The notes: generated by a model from the letters alone, not told the origin. DNA of 64,000 bases from Acetilactobacillus jinshanensis_A (GCA_043289735.1 CP171343.1:124001-188000), one strand, 5' to 3'; positions 17,917 to 27,516 are shown, numbered from the stretch's first letter. Program-made: numbers and translations.

Positions 17917-19032
17917 ATGATGCAATGGATTAAACGGATTCCGTGGAAGATGATTCTGGGGATGCTGATCTTCGGTTTTATTTTCCTGTTTGGAATGATG
18001 CACGATGAGGGTTTGTATTCTCAACCGATCTATAAAGTAACCCACGTCCGTACGCTAAGCAGTAACAAGGCGACGGACGAATTCCATAATCAGGATCGGC
18101 AAACTGACCAGAAGTTGACCGGGACCATCATGAACGGTACACATAAGGGCCGAAAGCTGACGATTGATAATACTTATTCGCATTCCAACGCGATGGACCG
18201 TAAGTATCGGGTCGGTGAAGAGGCTTTTTTGGTGGTTCATAAGGATATCAACCGTTCCACCATTAAGACCTATAAGCGTGACGTACCAGTCGCTGCATTA
18301 ACTTATCTGGCAATTTGTCTGTTACTTATCTTCTTACGGATGAGCGGATTAACGGCGCTCCTGAGCATCGTCGTTAACGCGGTTCTGTTCGTGTTGGCCG
18401 TGGTCATTAACGGAAAGACCGAGGGGACTAAAGTTTTGATGCTCTTCGGTATCTTGGCCGTGGTCTTTTCAACGGTAACGTTATTTTTGATTCTAGGCTT
18501 TAGCCGTCAGATGATGATTACGTTAGCGTCGACCATCGTCGGGACCTTAGCTGCGCTGGTGATCAGTTTACTGGTCTTTCATTTGACCCACGAGCACGGG
18601 ATTCATTACGAATCGATGCAGTACGTGACCCAGCTGCCGCAGCCGCTGTTTCTGGCGGAATCGCTGATCGGTTCACTGGGTGCGGTAATGGACGAATCGA
18701 CGGACATTACGTCGTCGTTGTTTGCTTTGGTTCGTGAACGGCCGCTGATTTCGAGGAAACAGATCTTTTTATCGGGTCGTAATATCGGTAAGTCGATCAT
18801 GGGTCCCTTGATTAACGTCCTGTTCTTTATTTTCATGGGCAGCGCTTTGCCGTTAGCTTTGCTGTTTTTAAAGAACGGCAATAGCTGGGGCTATTCGTTC
18901 ACCATGAACATGTCGCTGGGCGTAGTCCAAAGCTTGATCAGTGCCATCGGGATCGTTTTAGCGGTTCTGCTGTCGAGTTTCTTTGCCAGCTTATGGATCA
19001 AGAGCAATCGGAAAGCGGGTGCTGAAGCATGA
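17917..19032 (+). CDS. YibE/F family membrane protein, first of a pair
   Basis: 371 residues. One N-terminal anchor, an extracytoplasmic beta-type domain (about residues 35-125) and about seven further membrane helices. The conserved GSLGAVMDESTDITSSL block marks the YibE/F family. Function is not established. Start is one of two adjacent ATGs (17917 or 17920). Its stop overlaps the next gene by 4 bases (ATGA), so the two subunits are translationally coupled and probably form one complex. Confidence 0.8.
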   Translation: MMQWIKRIPWKMILGMLIFGFIFLFGMMHDEGLYSQPIYKVTHVRTLSSNKATDEFHNQDRQTDQKLTGTIMNGTHKGRKLTIDNTYSHSNAMDRKYRVGEEAFLVVHKDINRSTIKTYKRDVPVAALTYLAICLLLIFLRMSGLTALLSIVVNAVLFVLAVVINGKTEGTKVLMLFGILAVVFSTVTLFLILGFSRQMMITLASTIVGTLAALVISLLVFHLTHEHGIHYESMQYVTQLPQPLFLAESLIGSLGAVMDESTDITSSLFALVRERPLISRKQIFLSGRNIGKSIMGPLINVLFFIFMGSALPLALLFLKNGNSWGYSFTMNMSLGVVQSLISAIGIVLAVLLSSFFASLWIKSNRKAGAEA

Positions 19033-19805
19033 GCGTGATTAGCGGATTAGGCTTAGTTTTACTGATTTTAATGTTGATCGTCGGTGGTAAACAGGGCTTA
19101 CAGTCGTTTCTGAGTTTACTGTTTAACTTTGGCTTTCTGTTCTTTGCGATTGTCCTGATCGCGTTTCATCTGCCGCCGATCTGGGTCACGGTGATTACCA
19201 GCATCATCGTTCTATCGTTAACGATCTTCCTGAGTGGCTCCAACGACGCCACCAGTAAGATCGCTTTTGAAGCTTCGTTATTCGTATTGTTCATTTTGAT
19301 CTTACTGATCGTTCCGTTTGAATACTGGGGCCAGTTTCAAGGCTTCGGTTTGGAAGACAGCGATGATCTGGAAGGGATGTCGCTGTTGATCGGGATTCCG
19401 TTCATTAAGGTCGCCATTGCGACCGCGATCCTGAGTACATTAGGTGCGATTGCCGAAGCCACCATGGCGATTGCCTCGGGACTGAGCGAAATTGTTAGGC
19501 AGGATCCAAACATTCAACCCCGTCGTTTATTAGGCGAAGGGATCGCCGTTGGTAAGCAGATTATCGGAACCACTTTGAACACGTTATTCTTCGGCTTGTT
19601 CGGTGGTTCATTAGCTTTGTTCGTCTGGTTCCTGGGCCTGCATTATTCATTCGGCAACGTTATGAACGATAAGGTCTTTGCTGCGGAATTTATCATCATT
19701 ATCTTTTCGTTGATCGGGGTAATCATCACGATTCCGATCACTTCGCTAGTCATGGCTCAGCAATTAAGATATCATCAAAAACACGTGAAAAAGGCATCTA
19801 AATAG
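19029..19805 (+). CDS. YibE/F family membrane protein, second of a pair
   Basis: 258 residues, about seven membrane helices, with the family block STLGAIAEATMAIASGLSEIV that mirrors the one in the upstream protein, so the two are homologous halves. No large extracytoplasmic domain. ATG 19029 overlaps the upstream stop. It is followed after 11 bases by the S9 peptidase gene, so the three genes may form an operon. Transport is often suggested for the family but is unproven. Confidence 0.8.
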   Translation: MSVISGLGLVLLILMLIVGGKQGLQSFLSLLFNFGFLFFAIVLIAFHLPPIWVTVITSIIVLSLTIFLSGSNDATSKIAFEASLFVLFILILLIVPFEYWGQFQGFGLEDSDDLEGMSLLIGIPFIKVAIATAILSTLGAIAEATMAIASGLSEIVRQDPNIQPRRLLGEGIAVGKQIIGTTLNTLFFGLFGGSLALFVWFLGLHYSFGNVMNDKVFAAEFIIIIFSLIGVIITIPITSLVMAQQLRYHQKHVKKASK

Positions 19806-19816
19806 GAGGTTGTTAT

Positions 19817-21766
19817 ATGAAAGGCGTTAGCGCAGCAGATTTATATCGATTAAAATCAGTTACTCAGCCCTTGAGTGCTGATTCTCGTTATTTCTTTGTG
19901 GAGAACGGCATCGATTCGCACAAGAACCGTTACTTAGCTCGGATCGCAAGTATCGATCATCAGGGCCACTACCAGATTTGGGCCGACGGCGGTATTAATA
20001 CCGATCCGCAAGTTAGTTCTCGGAACTTGTATTATATTCACCAGACCGATCATGGTGGCCGGTTAATGCGCATGTCGTTAGCGGGCGGCCAAGCGGAACC
20101 CGTTAAGGTTGACGGTTCAGTTAGCCAGTTACATCTATCTGGTAACCAGTTGTATTTTAAAACGATTCAGAATTCGGAAACGCCGAAATTTAAGACGGGT
20201 CAGTTTCCGCAAGTTCGAACCGTTACCAAGTTAGTTAATAAAGAAGACGGTTACGGCTGGTTATCTAATACCGCTCGATATCACTTGGGTGTCTATTCAG
20301 AAAAGACTTATCAGGTAACCGATTTGATGAGCAGTTCGTTCGATTTTAATCTGCAGTCCGTTAGTCCTGATCACCAGACGGTTCTTTATTTGCAGACGAC
20401 CCGGCATAAGAAGACGGACATCAATCGAGCTCAGGGTGCCTTTGCGTATAGCGTTAATACCCATCAAGCAACGTTGATTAATCGTGACGTTCCGAAAGGT
20501 GTCTTTCATACAGCCCAGTTTTCGCCGGATGGTAAGTGGATTGCTCTGATTGGTAACGATAATCGCTATCCGAGCGTCACGGTAAATAATTTCTGGCTTT
20601 ATAACGTCAAAAATCAGCGATTTAGCAACTTAACTAAATCTCATGATGACGTAGACGTTGGCTTTGCCGGTGGGCTCAGTACTGATTTTGCCCAACAACG
20701 CAGTAACGTCGAAATGCACTGGTTCTCGAATAACGATTACCTTTTCCATGCTTATCATCATGGCTATAGTCAGCTTTATCTCGGCCACGGTAAACAGATT
20801 AAATTAGTGAGTGATCGCCGCCGGGAAGTTTACGACTTTAACGTGGTTGACGCTCGTCACGTGATTTTGAGTTCATCTAAACAATCTCAGCCGTGTGAAT
20901 TACGACTGATGGATTTAGTTCACGATGATGAAAAAACGCTATATAATCCCAACTGGCGGTATGAACAGGATCATCAATACGCCCAAGCGGTTCCTTATAA
21001 ATGTGAATCGGCTGATAAAAAGGCCCCGATTTACGGCTGGGTAATGCCTTCGCTGAAGCATCAGGCCCCAAGCCCCGTTATTTTATATGTTCACGGGGGT
21101 CCGCACGATGCGTACGGCGAAAGTTTCTTCCAGGAGTTTCAGGCGTTAGCTAATCACGGCTATTCACTAGTCTACGTTAATCCGCGGGGTTCCACGACTT
21201 ACGGTCAGAAGTTTGAGACTTCAGTGATCGGTAAGTTCGGGACCGTTGATTATCAGGACGTGATGACGGGGTTGGATGCCGCATTGAAGAAGTTTAAGTA
21301 TCTTGATCGAAACCGAGTTTATATCGCCGGCGGCTCTTACGGTGGCTTCATGTCGTTATGGGCCATCGGTCATACCAATCGGTTTAAAGCGGCGATTGCC
21401 CAGCGGCCGTTGTCGGACTGGCGATTAGAATACGGTGTTAGTGACATTGGCATTCGGTTCTCCCGGGATGAATTAGGTAAAGACTTATATCGAGATCATG
21501 CCGAAGCCTTATACCGAAAAGAATCGCCGTTGACTTACGCGATGAACGTTAAAACACCGCTGCTTCTTCAGCACGGTGAATATGATATGCGCTGCCCGGC
21601 CTGCTTAAGTGAGGAGTACTTTACGGCCGTTAAACAGACGGGAACCGAAGTTCGTTACCTTCGTTATCCGCAGGGTTATCATGGTGTTTCTCGTCACGGT
21701 TTACCGAGTTTACGGGTTCAGCGAATGCGTGACATTATGAGTTGGCTGGATAATCATTTAAATTAA
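19817..21766 (+). CDS. S9-family prolyl oligopeptidase/acylaminoacyl peptidase
   Basis: A 649-residue serine peptidase. An N-terminal beta-propeller (about residues 1-380; repeats such as AQFSPDGKWIALIG) gates a C-terminal alpha/beta hydrolase. The nucleophile is in GGSYGGFMS (Ser near 508), the Asp in GEYDMRCP (near 587) and the His in YHGVSRHG (near 622). VYVNPRGSTTYGQ is the usual oxyanion-side block. ATG 19817 has AGGAGG 8 bases upstream. No signal peptide, so cytoplasmic. Intact. Confidence 0.9.
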   Translation: MKGVSAADLYRLKSVTQPLSADSRYFFVENGIDSHKNRYLARIASIDHQGHYQIWADGGINTDPQVSSRNLYYIHQTDHGGRLMRMSLAGGQAEPVKVDGSVSQLHLSGNQLYFKTIQNSETPKFKTGQFPQVRTVTKLVNKEDGYGWLSNTARYHLGVYSEKTYQVTDLMSSSFDFNLQSVSPDHQTVLYLQTTRHKKTDINRAQGAFAYSVNTHQATLINRDVPKGVFHTAQFSPDGKWIALIGNDNRYPSVTVNNFWLYNVKNQRFSNLTKSHDDVDVGFAGGLSTDFAQQRSNVEMHWFSNNDYLFHAYHHGYSQLYLGHGKQIKLVSDRRREVYDFNVVDARHVILSSSKQSQPCELRLMDLVHDDEKTLYNPNWRYEQDHQYAQAVPYKCESADKKAPIYGWVMPSLKHQAPSPVILYVHGGPHDAYGESFFQEFQALANHGYSLVYVNPRGSTTYGQKFETSVIGKFGTVDYQDVMTGLDAALKKFKYLDRNRVYIAGGSYGGFMSLWAIGHTNRFKAAIAQRPLSDWRLEYGVSDIGIRFSRDELGKDLYRDHAEALYRKESPLTYAMNVKTPLLLQHGEYDMRCPACLSEEYFTAVKQTGTEVRYLRYPQGYHGVSRHGLPSLRVQRMRDIMSWLDNHLN

Positions 21767-21806
21767 TTAATATTAGTTTTATATAATTTATAAAAAATTA
21801 TATTAA

Positions 21807-21820
21807 TAAAAGCGCTTTCT
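21807..21820. promoter_or_regulatory. Candidate cre site upstream of the lactonase gene
   Basis: TAAAAGCGCTTTCT matches 12 of 14 positions of the cre consensus and lies 59 bases before the lactonase start, so CcpA control of this sugar-acid gene is plausible. Inference only. Confidence 0.35.
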
Positions 21821-21878
21821 TTCTTATTGTTATCAGTGTTAAAATTTAATTGTAATCTGACGAGAAAGGAAGCAATAT

Positions 21879-22949
21879 ATGATCGAAAAATTCCTGATAG
21901 GAACTTACACGCTGCAGACCAGTCGCGGCGTTTATGAATTAGAATTAGACGATAATAAAAAACGTTTACAGAACCTACGTTTCGTTGCCGGAAGCGGCAA
22001 CCCGACTTATTTAGCAATTTCCAAGAAGAACCGGATCTACGCCATCGATAAGGTTTGGCCAAAGAACTTAGGTGAAGGTAACGACCACATGCGGGGTGGC
22101 TTACAGGTCTTGGACAATAATTCCCGTCCGGCCATCGTTACCGATACCAGCTTGGATAAAGGTGTTTCGCCTTGCTACGTTACGGTCGACGAAAAGCAGC
22201 AGTTGGTCTTTACGGCTAACTATCACACCGGTGCCGTTATCATTTACAAGATTTTAGCTAACGGTAAGTTAAAGGAAACCGACCGCGTAGTGGATAAAGG
22301 TCATCAGGGTCCGCGTCCTGAACAACAGGACGGTGCTCATCCGCACTTTGCTGATTTAACCCCTGACGGTCGCTTAGTCGTCGTTGACTTAGGTCAGGAC
22401 CGGATCTACTTATATAACTTAAGTGATGAAGGTAAGTTAAGCCCCGTTAGCAAGTTTCAGTTCAAGCCCGGCTTCGGTCCACGGCACATCGTCTTTGATC
22501 CTAAGAAGGGCGTTGCCTACGTTTCAGCTGAATTAAGCAGCAACGTTGCCGTCATGAATTACGATGCTAAAGCTGGTAAGTTCTCGTTGAAGCAGGTTAT
22601 TTCCACCATTCCGGATACCTGGACGAAGCATAACGGCGCCGCCGCCATTCGGATGTCGAAAGACGGCAAGTTTATTTACGTTTCTAACCGTGGCTTTAAC
22701 AGCATTGCCGTTTTCCAGTCCGATGCTAACGGCAAACTAAAGCGAATTCAGGAAATCTCGACGGAAGGTGACTTTCCGCGTGACTTTAACTTTAACCATG
22801 ACGAAAGCATGGTTATCGCTTTGAACCAGAACACTAATAACGCTACTTTATACGAACGGAATGCCGATACGGGTAAACTCAAGATGATCCAGAAGGACTT
22901 TAAGGTTCCCGAAGGGGTTTGTGTTTGCCCGGAAAAGATTATTAAGTAA
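21879..22949 (+). CDS. pgl: Lactonase-family beta-propeller protein (6-phosphogluconolactonase type)
   Basis: A 356-residue seven-bladed propeller of the YbhE/YkgB family, thought to hydrolyse 6-phosphogluconolactone in the oxidative pentose-phosphate or phosphoketolase route. Typical blocks: LIGTYTLQTSRGVYELEL, SGNPTYLAIS, QDGAHPHFADLTPDGRLVV, FGPRHIVFDP, YVSNRGFNSIAVF and DFPRDFNF. ATG 21879 follows AGAAAGGAAG. Cytoplasmic and intact. The exact substrate cannot be proven by eye. Confidence 0.85.
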   Translation: MIEKFLIGTYTLQTSRGVYELELDDNKKRLQNLRFVAGSGNPTYLAISKKNRIYAIDKVWPKNLGEGNDHMRGGLQVLDNNSRPAIVTDTSLDKGVSPCYVTVDEKQQLVFTANYHTGAVIIYKILANGKLKETDRVVDKGHQGPRPEQQDGAHPHFADLTPDGRLVVVDLGQDRIYLYNLSDEGKLSPVSKFQFKPGFGPRHIVFDPKKGVAYVSAELSSNVAVMNYDAKAGKFSLKQVISTIPDTWTKHNGAAAIRMSKDGKFIYVSNRGFNSIAVFQSDANGKLKRIQEISTEGDFPRDFNFNHDESMVIALNQNTNNATLYERNADTGKLKMIQKDFKVPEGVCVCPEKIIK

Positions 22950-22993
22950 ATAAATTTTATAACAAAAAAGTTCGTTAAAAATTAATTTAGCGA

Positions 22994-23449
22994 TTATTTA
23001 TCAGTCATCTTAAAACTACGTTGAATTTCACCCACGTCTGCTTGTAAGCATTTACCGTCCTGGTTAACGTTAACTGCGTTTTCGACCCAGGTCTTAGCGT
23101 CATGGCCGTAGTGTTCAGCGATCATGACTAAATCATCGATGACCTGATGTAGTTGAGAATTTGGGTAGACGGCGACTCGCTTTAAGTTGTTGACAACGTC
23201 GTTCAGGCTCTGCTGAACGCTGCTGATGCTGAAAACGCCGCTGCCGATACCGTACTTTTTAGCTAAGGTAAAGACGTCGTCAAAATGATCAACCAGGTAA
23301 GCTTTCGCATCCTTAGGCTGAGCCTTTTTAACGGCGGCCTTAGCTTCACTGGAGAAGTCGGTGTAGACCTTAGCTAGATCCTGGGTAGTTGCAATGGTCT
23401 GCTTCAGAAGCTTTTGTGCATCGTCATCTAAATCCTTAAATTCTTTCAT
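22994..23449 (-). CDS. Unknown helical protein, 151 residues
   Basis: Soluble, all-helical by composition, one Cys near the C-terminus, no membrane segment. Blocks such as DAKAYLVDHFDDVFTLAKKYGIG and VVNNLKRVAVYPNSQLHQVI show no motif I can place. ATG 23449 follows GAAGGGAC. It is divergent from nothing and lies 3' of the helicase gene on the same strand. No damage visible. Function unknown. Confidence 0.65.
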   Translation of the reverse strand: MKEFKDLDDDAQKLLKQTIATTQDLAKVYTDFSSEAKAAVKKAQPKDAKAYLVDHFDDVFTLAKKYGIGSGVFSISSVQQSLNDVVNNLKRVAVYPNSQLHQVIDDLVMIAEHYGHDAKTWVENAVNVNQDGKCLQADVGEIQRSFKMTDK

Positions 23450-23536
23450 CGAATTTCGTCCCTTCGCTTAATTTTAATGGTTTTAAATCTTATTAATCCT
23501 CATTCATTATTTTACCATAAATCACCGGTCATAATG

Positions 23537-23582
23537 TTTTCCACAGGTGGATAACTATTGATTTTGCCAGAAGTTATCCACA
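23537..23582. repeat. Cluster of three DnaA-box-like 9-mers
   Basis: TTTTCCACA and GGTGGATAA abut head to head at 23537-23554 (each one mismatch from TTATCCACA), followed by a perfect TTATCCACA at 23574-23582 inside the end of the helicase gene. The abutting pair also forms an inverted repeat just past the helicase stop codon. Possible DnaA site or weak hairpin. Confidence 0.5.
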
Positions 23583-25912
23583 CTTTGCTTGAATTGCTGT
23601 AGATTATACACCGCTTGGGGATGCCAGAACGACGGCAAGAACCGGCGGTATTGCGACCAGCTGAACCGCTGATCGATCAAAGCCACGATCCCTTCGTCCT
23701 TAGCGCTGCGGATTAAGCGGCCGGCCGCCTGCAAGACTTTATTTAATCCCGGCAGCTGGTAGGCGTATTCAAAGCCGTGGCCTTCCTGGTCGAAGTAGTC
23801 GCGGACTAGATCGGTCTGGTCGTTGATCTTGGGCAGGCCCACCGTCACGATGGCGACCCCGATTAATGCCGGACCCTTTAGGTCGATCCCTTCGGAGAAG
23901 TTGCTGCCCATGATGGCGAAGCCGACTAGCGTTTGTGAATAATTAGTTTTAAAGCGGTGGATAAATTTTTTCTGCTGATCGTTCGTCATGTCACTGGTCT
24001 GAACTAGGGTGTCCACCTGTGGATAACGTTGCTTGAAATCGTGAGCGACGGAATCTAAATATTGATATGACGGGAAGAAGATGAGGTAATGGCCCCGTTT
24101 TCCGCTGATCAGAGCGTGAATGGTTTTAATAATTGTGGATTGATTAGCTTGGCGCTGTCGATAAGTCGTCTGGATATAATTAGTTATCAACACCCTTTGG
24201 TTTTGGGGCGGAAAAGCTGACGGCAGCTGATAGGCTAGACTGTCCTTTTCGTTGCCGAGGACCCGTCGGTAATAATTCATCGGGGTCAGAGTAGCGGAAA
24301 AAAGGACGGCGCCCCGGCCTAGATTTAGCGAATGGGCGAGGTGTTGACTGGGATCGATGCAGAATTCACGGAAAATCACCTGGTGATCATAATCGTGAAT
24401 CATGCGGGTTCGGTAGGTATCGTCGTACAGGTCGCCCATCGTGAGATAGGTCGTGCAGGCGAAGTAGAATTGGATCACGGCGTTAACCAGGTCGTCCCGG
24501 TGCTGCTGACGAGGTAGCCATTTATGAATGGCGTGAGCGGCTTCGGCGACGGCTGCGTTAAAGCCCTTGAGGGGATTTTTTAGGCTGAGGCTGTATTGAT
24601 GGGATTCGTCTAGCGATAGACTTTCGTCTTCGAAGGTCCGCATTAGTTTTTGTAACTTAGGTCGAATGTCGTAGCAGCGTGACCGGTGGTGTTTAGTAAT
24701 CGTCAACAGATCCTGTAGCTGGGCGCTCGACATGTCGGCGGAGTACATGTCGCGGGAGCGGCTGACCAGGTTGTGCGCTTCGTCGATCAGAAAGAAGTTG
24801 CCGTCGTCGTGGGCGCTAAAGAAGCGCAGCAGATAGACCTCGATATTGAACAGGTAGTTATAGTCGCAGATCACGACGTCACAGAAGAGGCTGGCGTCCA
24901 GCGAGAATTCGAAGGGGTCCAGCGTGTATTTTTTAGCGTAGTGGATAATTACGTCTTTGGTGATTTGATTATTGTGGATAAGTAAATCGTGCAAGGCCGG
25001 TTTTAAGCGATCGTAATAACCCACCATGTAGGGATTATCTGCGGGATCGGTATCGATTTCCTGTGGAAAAGTAATGTCTTCCTTGGCCGTGATGGTGATG
25101 CTTTTAAGGTGCAGACCGTGCTGAGCTAATAAATTCACGGTGGCTTCGGCAACGTGTCGGGTGCTTTTCTTAGCGGTTAAGTAAAAGACTCGGTTCAGTA
25201 AGTCTTCGCCCATCGCTTTAACGCAGGGGAATAGCGTTGAGATAGTTTTACCGGTTCCCGTGGGGGCTTCGCAAAAGAGGTGCTTGTGGAAAAGAATCGT
25301 TTTGTATACCGCGGCCGCCATTTCGTGCTGACCGGTTCGGTAGTGTGGAAACGGGAATTTGAATTTACGAGCGCTACGGTTACGTTTATGGACAATATGA
25401 TCCCGAAGTGCCATCCAGTGCTGATAAAGCTTTAAAACGTGGGTGTAAAACTCGTGTGCTTGAACGTTAGTAAATCGCTGGGTTCTTTCGACCGGGTGAT
25501 TTTCGGGTGTCTTAACGTAGGTTAATCGTAATTTAACCCATTTAATTTCAGGATGCTGGTTCATTAAGAGATGTGCGTACATCTTGACCTGTCCCCAGTA
25601 CAGGATCAAGATGCTCTGGGGCATTTGATCAAAATCGACGTCGGAGGTCTTGATCTCTTCGATCAGGGGATGCTTTCGCATGATGATGCCGTCGGCCCGG
25701 CCGTGGATCAGGAAGTGGTGATGATTAACGATCGCCCGCTGCGACAGGTAGACTTCCGGCTGGTAGGATTTACCCCGCCGGCGCTGAATGCGCCGGTGGA
25801 TCCGGCTGCCGTTAGCGGCGGTGTTCTGGCTGTGGATAAGCGCACCCAGATCGCCGCTGCGGAGGGTAAATTCGATTAGTTTACGGACGCCCAGGTCTTT
25901 AGATTTTGCGAT
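23555..25912 (-). CDS. DinG/XPD-type superfamily 2 DNA helicase with N-terminal PD-(D/E)XK-like region, no Fe-S cysteines
   Basis: A 785-residue helicase. The N-terminus has a nuclease-like core (HGRADGII and IEEIKTS). Then come Walker A CEAPTGTGKTIS, LTAKKSTR, the DEAH box FFLIDEAHNL, GAVLFSATLTPM, NFSEGIDL and QAAGRLIRS. Between motifs Ia and II, where relatives have four Fe-S cysteines, this protein reads DITF, DTDPADNPY and LDPFEFS, so all four are absent. Upstream, AAAGAGG is 8 bases before ATC at 25912, where AKSKDLGVRKL matches the expected N-terminus; the GTG at 25921 overlaps the ribosome-binding site. Four perfect TTATCCACA 9-mers lie within the gene. Confidence 0.85.
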   Translation of the reverse strand: MAKSKDLGVRKLIEFTLRSGDLGALIHSQNTAANGSRIHRRIQRRRGKSYQPEVYLSQRAIVNHHHFLIHGRADGIIMRKHPLIEEIKTSDVDFDQMPQSILILYWGQVKMYAHLLMNQHPEIKWVKLRLTYVKTPENHPVERTQRFTNVQAHEFYTHVLKLYQHWMALRDHIVHKRNRSARKFKFPFPHYRTGQHEMAAAVYKTILFHKHLFCEAPTGTGKTISTLFPCVKAMGEDLLNRVFYLTAKKSTRHVAEATVNLLAQHGLHLKSITITAKEDITFPQEIDTDPADNPYMVGYYDRLKPALHDLLIHNNQITKDVIIHYAKKYTLDPFEFSLDASLFCDVVICDYNYLFNIEVYLLRFFSAHDDGNFFLIDEAHNLVSRSRDMYSADMSSAQLQDLLTITKHHRSRCYDIRPKLQKLMRTFEDESLSLDESHQYSLSLKNPLKGFNAAVAEAAHAIHKWLPRQQHRDDLVNAVIQFYFACTTYLTMGDLYDDTYRTRMIHDYDHQVIFREFCIDPSQHLAHSLNLGRGAVLFSATLTPMNYYRRVLGNEKDSLAYQLPSAFPPQNQRVLITNYIQTTYRQRQANQSTIIKTIHALISGKRGHYLIFFPSYQYLDSVAHDFKQRYPQVDTLVQTSDMTNDQQKKFIHRFKTNYSQTLVGFAIMGSNFSEGIDLKGPALIGVAIVTVGLPKINDQTDLVRDYFDQEGHGFEYAYQLPGLNKVLQAAGRLIRSAKDEGIVALIDQRFSWSQYRRFLPSFWHPQAVYNLQQFKQSVDNFWQNQ

Positions 25913-26024
25913 ACTGCACACCTCTTTATAGTAATCTTGGGTAAAAGAAAAAGATTATTATAGTTTAACTAACGTTCCGGTGTATAATTGGGTTATCAAG
26001 AAAACGTAGAAAGGCCGTGCATCT

Positions 26025-26864
26025 ATGATCAAGATCGTTACCGACGTTTCCGCTTTGATTCCTAAAGCGAAAGCTAAGAAATATCACATTACGATCATTC
26101 CGTTGACGATTACCATTGGCAATCAGACTTATCAGGATCCGATCAGCATGAACGGTAGGCAGTTAATTGATTTTATGAATACTCATAAAAAGCCGTTTCC
26201 GAAGACCAGTCAGCCGCCGGTGGGTTCGTTCTTGGATGCTTATAATAAACTAACCAAGGACGGCAGCCAGGTTCTGTCGATTCAGATGACCCATTTGTTG
26301 AGCGGAACCGTGAACGCCGCTAAGGAAGCGGCTCGTTTATGTGACGGTGACGTGACGGTCATCGATTCCCAGTATATTGATCAGAGTTTGGGCCACATGG
26401 TCTTGGTCGCCGCTAAAATGGCGCAGAGCGGTAAATATACGATTGATCAGATTATCAATAAATTAAATGAAGTTCGTGATAAGAGCGTTTTGTGTATCGG
26501 GGCCAGTACCCTGGATAATTTGGTTAGCGGTGGTCGAATCAGTAAAGCGACCGGCTTCTTAACCCATTTATTAAATCTGCACGTGGTCTTTAATCTGGAT
26601 CATAAGGACTTAAGATTAGATATCAAAGGCCGCGGCAAGAAGACGTTCTATCGTTGGTTCAAACGATTCGTTCAAAAGATCCAAGGCTGGGATTTATCAT
26701 TTATTGGCATTAGTTACACCGGAAGTACCGTTTTTCCAAAATACGCTGAAGAGCATTTACACCAGATGTATCCGAAACTGCCGATTAGTTTTCTGTATAC
26801 GTCGGCGACGGTCGCTAATCATACTGGTGACAACGCCTTTGCCGTCATGATCTGTAAGAAATAG
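26025..26864 (+). CDS. DegV family fatty-acid-binding protein (FakB type)
   Basis: 279 residues. DegV proteins bind fatty acids and, with FakA, present them for phosphorylation. It opens with IKIVTDVSALIP, has TSQPPVGSF, the lipid-pocket SIQMTHLLSGTVNAA, VTVIDSQYIDQSLG and LDNLVSGGRI. In many DegV proteins the opening reads TDSssD; here the Asp/Ser pattern is TDVSALI, a mild change. ATG 26025 follows GAAAGGC. No FakA gene is nearby. Intact. Confidence 0.88.
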   Translation: MIKIVTDVSALIPKAKAKKYHITIIPLTITIGNQTYQDPISMNGRQLIDFMNTHKKPFPKTSQPPVGSFLDAYNKLTKDGSQVLSIQMTHLLSGTVNAAKEAARLCDGDVTVIDSQYIDQSLGHMVLVAAKMAQSGKYTIDQIINKLNEVRDKSVLCIGASTLDNLVSGGRISKATGFLTHLLNLHVVFNLDHKDLRLDIKGRGKKTFYRWFKRFVQKIQGWDLSFIGISYTGSTVFPKYAEEHLHQMYPKLPISFLYTSATVANHTGDNAFAVMICKK

Positions 26865-27516
26865 TTAGATTAAGAACGTAATAACCATAATTACACCGCA
26901 ACCTATAATGGGTCCTAGTAGTGGAACAATTGCATAATTCCATTGGGCGTAATTACTACCGATAAGGAACGAAAAATACTCTCGCGGTACTAAGTCTCTT
27001 AAAGCCGCTCCGGTAATGGGGATGACCAGGTTGCGTTTGCCCACCATGGTAGTTTAGAAAGGGTAAGACCTGGGCGTTTAAAGTAATTAATGCGGTTCCG
27101 CCGGCTTCCCAGAAAAAGTTGCACCAATTGTGATGAAAACAACGGGGCACCGTTGCGAAAAAATTTAAGTTTAGCGGCAACGTGATTAACCAGTGTTTCC
27201 AGATTCTGTGCACGGTAGCGCTTGCTAACCAGGTCGCTAAGATTTGAACCGCAATTTCACCGCCCGCAACGGACCAGGTAATTTGCTGATTTAGACCTTG
27301 GGCAATTGAAAAGAGCGGGTTAAAGTTGGCCGTTCCCCAGATACCGGTGCTGAGGATTGAAGCAAGCCAAATGCTAATTCCCCAGTAGAAGCCGGTTAAA
27401 TAGCGGTTTTGGCCATGAGGATATAAAAAATATTTAATGATAACGCTAATGCCTAGACCTAACGTCATCATGATATAAGTTCCGATAAATTCTCCCGTTA
27501 CGGCTGGCGTTTTAAT
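26865..27516 (-). pseudogene. Aquaporin / glycerol facilitator (MIP family), broken
   Basis: Channel for water, glycerol or lactate. The reading frame before the first ATG (27471) already encodes KTPAVTGEFIGTYI, the normal N-terminus, but its expected start codon reads ATT (27516). The first half-helix region is FNPLF. A frameshift at about 27045 separates the second half (ITGAALRDLVPRE in place of the usual NPARDL; the Asn-Pro is lost), which ends at 26865. Start loss, frameshift and loss of the second NPA motif indicate a dead gene. Convergent with degV with almost no spacer. Confidence 0.8.
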
